From a virus: a stretch of DNA of 64,000 bases. The DNA lies in IMG/VR virus record IMGVR_UViG_3300037502_000519, positions 1 to 64,000 of that record; one strand, given 5' to 3'. The notes beneath the pieces were generated by a model, which did no database searches, was not told where the DNA came from, and worked only from the letters and a program-made list of their open reading frames with translations. Both the position numbers and the translations under genes were made by a program. Positions within the stretch are counted from its first letter, which is position 1, and the number at the start of each line of letters is the position of its first letter. This document shows positions 59,401 to 64,000 of this stretch, one piece after another.

Positions 59401-60837
59401 GCAATTCGTCAGATCTTCCGGGATTCTATGGCGGCAGTTATGACCACAGGCGCTGACTTTGTGCCGGTGGTACAGACGCTAAAAGATATGTCCACCATGA
59501 AGAAGACGGGCGCAATGGAGACATTGCAGAAACGTGGCGTTTTGGGTGGGCAGGTTATCGTTGGTGCCACCGACGATATGAGTAAGATCATGCAGCAGCT
59601 TGCGTCTGGTAAACCTGGTTGGGATATGGCGATGGCGAAGCTCGATGAGTTCGCCATGATGGGTGACGCGGCAACGCGTGTCTCTATGTACAACTCGTTC
59701 TTAAAACAGGGGTTGTCGGAGCGCGAAGCAACGTTTGCCACGCTGGAAGCCATGAACTTTAGCCGCCGTGGTACGTCACCCACCGTGCTGTACGCCAACA
59801 CCTTGATACCGTTCTTTAACGCTGGCTTGCAGGGCTTGGATGTTATGTACCGGGCCTTTAAGGGCGACATGCCTGCTAGTGAGCGGTTGAAGGTAAAGCA
59901 GAAATTGCTTGCCCGTGGCGGCATGATGGCGCTCTTGACCCTTGCATACGCCGCCATGATGGACGATGACGAGACGTACGAGAACGCAAACCCAGAAGAG
60001 CGCTATGGCAACTGGTTTGTACCTACGCCGTTTGGCACGTTCCGGGTACCGATTCCGTTTGATCTCGGCCTAATCTTCAAGGCGTTGCCAGAAGGCGTCT
60101 ATCGCGCTATGTTTACTGACGACAAGGCGTCTGATGTTGCTGGTGCATTGAAGTCTCTTGCCGCACGCAGTATCCCTATCGACATTCCGACGGCTATAAA
60201 ACCGGCAATAGAACTAGCGCTCAACAAGTCGTTCTTTATGGACCGCCCAATTGTTGACCCCAGTATGGAAGGCATAGACGCACAGTATCAAGTTAAGCCC
60301 AAGACGCCGGAGATCATTAAGCTGTTTGGGCAGATTGGGTTGTCGCCTGTGCAGGTGGAGTACGCCCTGCGCGGCTATACGGGTAGTTTGTTAGTCAGTA
60401 CGCTCAGGTTATTTGACCCTGTGTTGGGCGGTGAGCTTGTGAAGCCGGGCCAGAAGTTGCCAGACTTCCCGATTCTTGGCGGTCTGTTCCAGCCCAAGGA
60501 TGCCACGGGCATCATCAACTCTGCCTACGAGACTGCCAAACAGATACAAAACGCCCAACGTACGTATGCTAGGTTAAAGATCGAAGACCCGGATGAAGCG
60601 AAAGCCTTCTACGCCGAGAGCCGGTCTGATATAGAAGGCGCACGGGCGGCTGGTCGGTTCCGTCAGAGAATGGGTGAGTTCACCAAGGAAGAGCGGCTAG
60701 TCCGGGCACAGCGTAGTCTGACCAATGACGAGAAGGCCGAGCGCCTAGATAAGATTCGGCAGCGGAAAATCGACTACGCCAAAGACTTCAAGAAGCGGAT
60801 GGACGAAAGAAGAGAACGCCCAGCCGCCCTTGCCTGA
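53497..60837 (+). CDS. Giant internal/ejection protein with metallopeptidase (polyvalent-protein type)
   Basis: 2446 residues. N-terminus MRTIQVPGYGPVKFPESMSD, the EEIALAIEEDI motif common in phage internal proteins, then Gly/Ala hydrophobic helices (KLGAMAGTAVMPGVGTLIGG). Long coiled coils fill residues about 310-500 and 1000-1270. At 1450-1454 TVAHELIGHVGFEGF holds an HExxH zinc motif followed by a Gly-rich loop, as in metallopeptidases of large polyvalent proteins. The C-terminal third contains RFLDRFAALDALVKQGVTRG, SRRGTSPTVLYANTLIPFFN and LIFKALPEGVYRAMF, matching LPD38-like segments. It is likely packaged and ejected with the genome. Confidence 0.87.
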   Translation: MRTIQVPGYGPVKFPESMSDEEIALAIEEDILPNIKPPKEGIGAAFTGGLKRMASTAGTGLEALLSPEEAAKQGLARSEAIGREYAPGASLDAVKKAYAERGLLGGAGEVISQIPTALAEQVPQIAATLGSAKLGAMAGTAVMPGVGTLIGGGIGAVAPSLLQLFGSNIERQAAEGAPEISRGAAAAAAIPGAALEAASTFVPLGKSIVGKLLGPAAEEYFKRGATEATEAVAQESLKKVLAKGAAVGAAVEIPTEITQQMLERLQAGLPLTTDDALAEYGEAAYGAGLVGAPFGAAGRAGQRSIARGEIEAEEEKVRSEALAREAEEEKARLVSPEYRQELNAQMVEKKDQLRQLEALLKDKTVDEDVRTEAKDTAKTLRRELGELDAKMKASMKEAGIAPTMEGTLARKQRVEAQEQTVTDEFGNIVKVKGKPITAEEEAEGYERQSEAVLADFREREEALERLREKERQEKIKKDEELQAGVKTFLQQTEEMAELEPGAAVATRELAEKRRTEKDQAAAQEMTLNRIQLVLDKFGLRAAGVPQEQRLDIENKINEGRVDRTVTNVLGIKGLGGRTVSATDALPNIQTRIQELEDRRQKAITTKDPLMLDNGQLTDKGYDLVATEAKLNELRRLQTVAQSQAPTETPTETGMVGQLEAATQAKAEALAVPEAQGLPKSAYAGRIDGANKAAGRAFTDLLSYMDDYRAGRFFGEGAAPGQLGLASSTREGLLTQSNEMRKNVVDAVIQEAALMRGQQGLRPLTRDEAIGLGVRVDEILQEIITRSTALPSRASLKEVTISPAQMRGTEIIKSAKTALVDPRPLAERQFGNPRRAIEVLAEAIKQAKEQTVAEGKRTVRAERPVLRQQFQGYQPAESRFAQGDRLVDQIAQILRTADADSAFAKTLDDAATLIANEDVNPTFLNTVDEQVGRILRGTDKPDDSAALIADIQKDMDQQRALRAYVEDTGAQAEMFPETKGTIRATPAQFQRLQKSAKVEKERAAIAREKGAAAQTRKAMIEAKREVDKEAAAMDDKIADKERSILKKINDAILEMAGPETKGSFSAKQEEVTRALQFLTRDESATAAKLAAADKDIQAEINELNKMRERAAQSKRGSLDQRVAATNIQKQRGMIAKAKAALKDAKEKSDKVKREREEMIQRGARLEGQRFIKKSREELLKELLAARKAKKPGEKIKRPSLYKIVPIKNQADLEEELRQQHLDEIKGRRARAMSPGEVMLKTRTEEEQARREARDATTRLNKFTKDVQSGKEPQDFAKYKELSQAVDRARAKLKDLRDNIKLMKAVDYDPDNVPRNAPIRTTKGPVKETERRYTTDQIFDLMGERGRMTGGKSYSVDDVPDLRVGDTEPTGEIDVAAAKKYLADVKKKATERGIKFNYYPLTEVLPPQIRQAIEALGPYAKYAKGGVMPNGEVFVIIDGHSTLKELEGTVAHELIGHVGFEGFVGEQGMKDLLKKVENAFGSVFKMADAIGVGRQAEDAAVALWKIGADNDRAKLQALREAIAYTMEKRVDQSFLEKAKRWMQELVGAFRSALKKLGLADTSKMTTSDLFYLMKQADANFKANKPIATFTPDGYASFSVKNVDNKGIASLIAQRGTAFDKAKSFGMGITGLPGRVRFLDRFAALDALVKQGVTRGIISSLKAMDVMYFNRMADQRNNFVAQFATSGVGKITSKNGELMYDGGEGPGLRDVSAALAKSGLPSDKVEAEFTSYLVALRADRVGVNKLDFTGKRVTEKEVKETIAKYSGSDPASLAFKEARKLYQQYNDNLVDFVVSSGALSAEKGAELKSYKDYVPFYRKRGNEVTMEILGEGFIRIGDLKNQPYLQELVGGKTEILPVFTSALTNTSTLVDMALKNMATRNTAYVMQDLGIARVYEKAGNASPNVLRFKRNGKEFHATIDTEAMEKLFGDIPVESVIQGLEGTKAVVNAGVKLLGLPANWLRKFVTRDPRYAIRQIFRDSMAAVMTTGADFVPVVQTLKDMSTMKKTGAMETLQKRGVLGGQVIVGATDDMSKIMQQLASGKPGWDMAMAKLDEFAMMGDAATRVSMYNSFLKQGLSEREATFATLEAMNFSRRGTSPTVLYANTLIPFFNAGLQGLDVMYRAFKGDMPASERLKVKQKLLARGGMMALLTLAYAAMMDDDETYENANPEERYGNWFVPTPFGTFRVPIPFDLGLIFKALPEGVYRAMFTDDKASDVAGALKSLAARSIPIDIPTAIKPAIELALNKSFFMDRPIVDPSMEGIDAQYQVKPKTPEIIKLFGQIGLSPVQVEYALRGYTGSLLVSTLRLFDPVLGGELVKPGQKLPDFPILGGLFQPKDATGIINSAYETAKQIQNAQRTYARLKIEDPDEAKAFYAESRSDIEGARAAGRFRQRMGEFTKEERLVRAQRSLTNDEKAERLDKIRQRKIDYAKDFKKRMDERRERPAALA

Positions 60838-60916
60838 CGCCTACTAGCGCTTTGGCATCCAGTACACGGTTGCCTAGCGCGGCGTTCAGGCCAGCCATTC
60901 TGACCTTTTCTGTGTC

Positions 60917-60945
60917 GAGGCAGGGGATAAAAAACCCCTGACCTC
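60917..60945. terminator. Hairpin between convergent operons
   Basis: Arms GAGGCAGGGG and CCCCTGACCTC around ATAAAAAA (one bulged A). It separates the plus giant gene from the minus primase-helicase and could stop both transcripts; the T-run is in the loop rather than after the stem, so efficiency is uncertain. Confidence 0.6.
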
Positions 60946-63824
60946 TATGCAGCTTTGTCCAGGGGAACAGGGTCTTCTTCAACTTTCCGTGAGATCCGCA
61001 TCGCATTGACCCGCATCTGTGGGCCTTTGGTCTTGCTCATAAGATCTTTCTTGCTGTAGGAGATGTGGTACATCAACTCCATCTGCTTTCTGAAGTCCGC
61101 GTACCCAAAGCTCATACTGGAGCAGTACTTCTTCAGCAGTTGCTCCTCGATGTAGAAGTCCACATGCCCTGGGGTCACGCCGTGCTCCACCCGCCCTGCG
61201 ATCTCACTACGCGTGATGCTCTGGTCAATGATGCCGTTCTCGCCAATCGATGCGGCTAACGCCCCGTCAAGAGCTTTCACCACAACAAACTTGCCATAGA
61301 ACTCCCGGACGTACGAGTTCAGCACATCCTCCGCTGTCCGTACATTGTCCTTCACCAGCTTGCGTGCGCTGTCCACCATGTCTTTCAAGACCGCGATGAT
61401 GTTCTTTATAGGGTATTCCACTAGCCCAGCCTTGGCGGCGAGCATGGCACCGGCAACCAGCGCCGTACATCCTGCGTGCCAGTAGCGCTCGTCGTCTTTG
61501 AACTTGAACTCTGCCTTGACCTTCTTGTGCACGTTGCGCACAAGCTCTTTGACTTCTTCTAAGTTGTCTACAAGATACTGTACATAGATCGGACCAGCCA
61601 CACCGTAGTTCTGCTTGATCAACTCCACAGACTCTAGTTCGTCTGGTTCCCAGGATATGACGTTGTTAAGGGTTAACTCTAATACCCGGCGGATCTCCCC
61701 TTCCGATGAGTGCTTGCGTGCGCCTGTGAGGTAGTCCATCACGTGCGTGTTGGAGGACAGGAGCGCCATCGATTTCCAGTAGGTGTTGTTCTCCCGCTCT
61801 TTGTTGGCACCAGACTCCATCCGCTCCTTGCCCTGGCCTTCTGACACGTCGAAGATGAACCCAGGCATCCACTCAAAGTCTTTGCGGTTCTTGCTGGTGA
61901 TCTCGTCAGATATGAGCGGCAGGCTGTGTAGCAGACCTAGGCGCTGTTGCATGGCGACATCTGAGGTGGACTTGTTGACCCGGTATTGTGTGGGGTGACC
62001 CCATACTGAAGACGCTAGTTCTAGCGTTAGGGTTTTCCCTGTACCAGACTCCGTAGATCCCAGGTGGAACGTGATGCCGTCATAGCCCGTGAACCGCATC
62101 AACGGTGTGCCGAAACCCACCAGACTCAGGGACAGCACTTCGTACAACTGCTTGTTGATAAGTGCCGTGACGACTTTGCGCCAGTTATCCAAGCTACCGG
62201 AGGGGGTGCAGACCTTGTTGATATTGACTAGGTGCCGCATCGGGACGTGGCGTGGTTGCTGTCCCGCCGAGAAGATGCTCTCGGCATATACGAAGGTGTC
62301 GTCCTTCTGCCAGCCGTAGTTGTCTGGCACCTTTACTGCACGCTGTGCGACCGACGCTTCTTCTACACAAGACCGTACATATTCAAAAAGGTTCTTGTCA
62401 TTCCACCCACCAGCCGCAAGGATATTCTGCTCGGCTAGATTCTTCAGCGTCTCGTCCTTCGACACCACCGCGCGCTGGTTCAGCGTGATCTCAAACGCTC
62501 CCTCTGGACGTGTTGCCAGCATGTGAACGATGTGTTCACCTTTGTGCTGGAGGATGTTTACTACAAACAAACTATACGGAAGGATCATGACCTGCTTGTT
62601 GGTCTCGTTCCCGTCTGCGTCTTCTACCTTCGTGTCTCTGAACACCGCTCCGTTCTTGCCATAGGAGAAACCCCTAGGTGCGGCTGGACGGTGGATCGTC
62701 TTTTGAGCCTGCGTTGGTGTGGCGTCATCTGTCAGTTCCAGGGCGATTTCTTTTGCCGCCGTCTCCGTGATGATCTGCCTGCCCAGCGCTAGGGGGTTCG
62801 TGATCTTGCTGAAGTGTGGGCAGTTGGTGCAGATACCAGGGTTTTCACTGTCGAACTTTAGGCATGGGTACGGGCCTTTGATCTCCCGTAGTTTCTGCGT
62901 CATGCGTTCGGGTTCGTAGGGATGCAGCTTGCTCAACCAGATCGCCGCTTTGCCCCCGTCATCGCACTTCTGGGCTATAGACAACCACCCACGCCATATC
63001 GGCTCCATGCCGTCGTTCTCAGCGTTCTCGATGTAGTGCTCAAGTTGGGCGCACCCTGTGCCCTGTTGCGTTCTCTCTAAGATGTTTTTGAATAACGTAC
63101 TACTGTTTTCTATTAACTTCTTTACCGTGCTGTTTTCTACAGCCTTGGGTCGCTTACCCGGCAGATTGACCGTGGTCGTCTCGTAGGTCGGTACTACCAA
63201 CTTACTTTTAATAAACTGGTCGATCTCAAAGAGCGTGAATGCTTTACTCGCTACGGTGTGGACCTCGACCAGACGGGGGGTATCTTTCTTGTAGTTGTAC
63301 GTACCCGGTACGCGCAGGACACGCGCGGCGTCTGCCGTGCAGTTGTTGTCGATGATGAGATTCTCTTGGGCGCACAGGCGCTTGAAGTTCTCTGCCACCG
63401 GCTTCCACTGGTCGATAGAAACGTCTTCATCAAAAGGCCAGTAGATGTGCCACCCGCCGCCAGACGACAAGATGTAGGGCTGGCCTAGATCCGCCATGCC
63501 CGTCTTCTGCATGAACTCGTTGAACGCTTGCAGGGCGATGTCCTGCGAGGCGTAGCATGTCACCCCCTTCGACACTAGATCAATGTCCATGAACAACGAC
63601 TTCATGTACATGGCATTGCTGGCGTAGCGATTTTCGTTTGTCTTGTAGGTCGCTAGGCCAAAGTACGCATTGGACTTCTGTTTAGACATGCGGTCGGCAA
63701 CAGCCGGTATGTCCGCGATGTCGGTTACAAAAACGTGCTCCTTCTTCGGTGTGGTGAACTCCGCCACACAGTAGTAATTACCAGAAGACGGGAGCACCGC
63801 CGCAAGAAAATCAAGCGGTTGCAT
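60945..63824 (-). CDS. Primase-helicase (AEP/PrimPol plus DUF927-type helicase)
   Basis: 959 residues. The N-terminal primase has KSLFMDIDLVSKG (D80-x-D82 metal pair), SSGGGWHIYWPF (H126) and ARVLRVPGTYNYKKD, as in archaeo-eukaryotic primases. A Cys-rich linker follows (GICTNCPHFSKITNPL). The C-terminal SF3/AAA-like helicase, DUF927 type, has LGSTESGTGKTLTLEL (K597), PLISDEITSKN as Walker B, and an Asn sensor in LLSSNTHVMDYL. It would prime and unwind DNA for the family A polymerase. ATG 63824 is preceded by GAGGGGGGTCT. Confidence 0.88.
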   Translation of the reverse strand: MQPLDFLAAVLPSSGNYYCVAEFTTPKKEHVFVTDIADIPAVADRMSKQKSNAYFGLATYKTNENRYASNAMYMKSLFMDIDLVSKGVTCYASQDIALQAFNEFMQKTGMADLGQPYILSSGGGWHIYWPFDEDVSIDQWKPVAENFKRLCAQENLIIDNNCTADAARVLRVPGTYNYKKDTPRLVEVHTVASKAFTLFEIDQFIKSKLVVPTYETTTVNLPGKRPKAVENSTVKKLIENSSTLFKNILERTQQGTGCAQLEHYIENAENDGMEPIWRGWLSIAQKCDDGGKAAIWLSKLHPYEPERMTQKLREIKGPYPCLKFDSENPGICTNCPHFSKITNPLALGRQIITETAAKEIALELTDDATPTQAQKTIHRPAAPRGFSYGKNGAVFRDTKVEDADGNETNKQVMILPYSLFVVNILQHKGEHIVHMLATRPEGAFEITLNQRAVVSKDETLKNLAEQNILAAGGWNDKNLFEYVRSCVEEASVAQRAVKVPDNYGWQKDDTFVYAESIFSAGQQPRHVPMRHLVNINKVCTPSGSLDNWRKVVTALINKQLYEVLSLSLVGFGTPLMRFTGYDGITFHLGSTESGTGKTLTLELASSVWGHPTQYRVNKSTSDVAMQQRLGLLHSLPLISDEITSKNRKDFEWMPGFIFDVSEGQGKERMESGANKERENNTYWKSMALLSSNTHVMDYLTGARKHSSEGEIRRVLELTLNNVISWEPDELESVELIKQNYGVAGPIYVQYLVDNLEEVKELVRNVHKKVKAEFKFKDDERYWHAGCTALVAGAMLAAKAGLVEYPIKNIIAVLKDMVDSARKLVKDNVRTAEDVLNSYVREFYGKFVVVKALDGALAASIGENGIIDQSITRSEIAGRVEHGVTPGHVDFYIEEQLLKKYCSSMSFGYADFRKQMELMYHISYSKKDLMSKTKGPQMRVNAMRISRKVEEDPVPLDKAA

Positions 63825-63839
63825 AGACCCCCCTCTGGT

Positions 63840-63995
63840 TTATTTTTTGGTTTCTGCCAGCTTCTCTAGCGCTTCTTCGTACCGCGCCAAGAGATCTTCC
63901 TGCCAAGTTTTTGGCAAGTTATTTGTGATAAGTATCTGGTAGCAAGTCCGGGCGAACTCTGCATCGGTCAGAGTTTTAGGTTGAATGTCGTACAT
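63840..63995 (-). CDS. Hypothetical protein, 51 residues
   Basis: MYDIQPKTLTDAEFARTCYQ, then TWQEDLLARYEEALEKLAET and KK. A small helical protein upstream of the primase-helicase on the same strand. The ATG at 63995 is close to the window end, so an earlier in-frame start or missing leader is possible. Function unknown. Confidence 0.6.
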   Translation of the reverse strand: MYDIQPKTLTDAEFARTCYQILITNNLPKTWQEDLLARYEEALEKLAETKK

Positions 63996-64000
63996 AGAAT

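Noticed and set aside
1-64000. tRNA genes, integrase, repressor of lambda type, ParA
   Set aside because: I looked for cloverleaf-like sequence in the intergenic spaces and for these protein families among the genes and saw none, so lysogeny cannot be claimed from this window.

Overview
This window is a large part of a tailed double-stranded DNA bacteriophage genome, or of a prophage-like contig. It carries both terminase subunits, a portal protein, a scaffold-like protein, a major capsid protein, tail fibres, a holin/endolysin pair and a replication module. I see no ribosomal RNA, tRNA, integrase or bacterial housekeeping genes. No tape-measure, tail-tube or sheath gene is recognisable. Instead there is a very large portal, a P22 gp10-like tail protein and a run of large internal-virion-type proteins, which points to podovirus-like architecture (inference). 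A LpxO/AspH-type hydroxylase, a Rap1a/Tai-like exported protein and an M15 endolysin suggest a Gram-negative host; the small-gene families look like those of aquatic Betaproteobacteria phages, but this is not proven.

Layout. (1) Positions 1-6345, minus strand: replication and nucleic-acid metabolism. It holds a possible ssDNA-binding protein (cut by the window edge), an SF2 helicase, an HNH protein, a RecB/Cas4-like nuclease, a small zincin, a family A DNA polymerase with proofreading domain, and a VRR-NUC nuclease. (2) 6342-11425, minus: about nineteen tightly overlapping small genes, including DUF3310, several helix-turn-helix proteins, and a mosaic family sharing cut-and-paste sequence boxes. 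(3) 11435-15119, minus: a MoxR-type AAA ATPase / VWA protein operon behind a clear sigma70-like promoter. (4) 15212-19764, minus: an M20/M28-like peptidase, a Cys-rich 592-residue protein and tiny membrane proteins. (5) 19765-21584: small genes and two control regions with a repeated 20-bp near-palindrome and a divergent promoter zone.

(6) 21585-29761, plus: packaging and head genes, including a GroES-like co-chaperonin in the capsid cassette, ending in a strong terminator after the capsid gene. (7) 29861-36232, plus: an HNH homing-type endonuclease, then many small structural genes, several very short and Met/Lys-rich, and connector genes. (8) 36242-43351, plus: fibres and adhesins (a 14 x 20-residue repeat protein, a two-domain glycine-rich adhesin, an S74 self-cleaving fibre) with a 2OG-Fe(II) oxygenase between them. 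(9) 43371-44975: lysis genes. (10) 44976-60837: tail hub and internal virion proteins, ending with a 2446-residue polyvalent protein carrying an HExxH metallopeptidase motif. (11) 60945-63995, minus: a primase-helicase that faces the structural genes across a hairpin.

The genes therefore form two divergent blocks that start at about 21.0-21.6 kb: minus-strand replication/accessory genes and plus-strand morphogenesis genes. The primase-helicase at the right end has the same strand and function as the replication genes at the left end, so the two ends of the window may be close together in a circularly permuted genome (inference).
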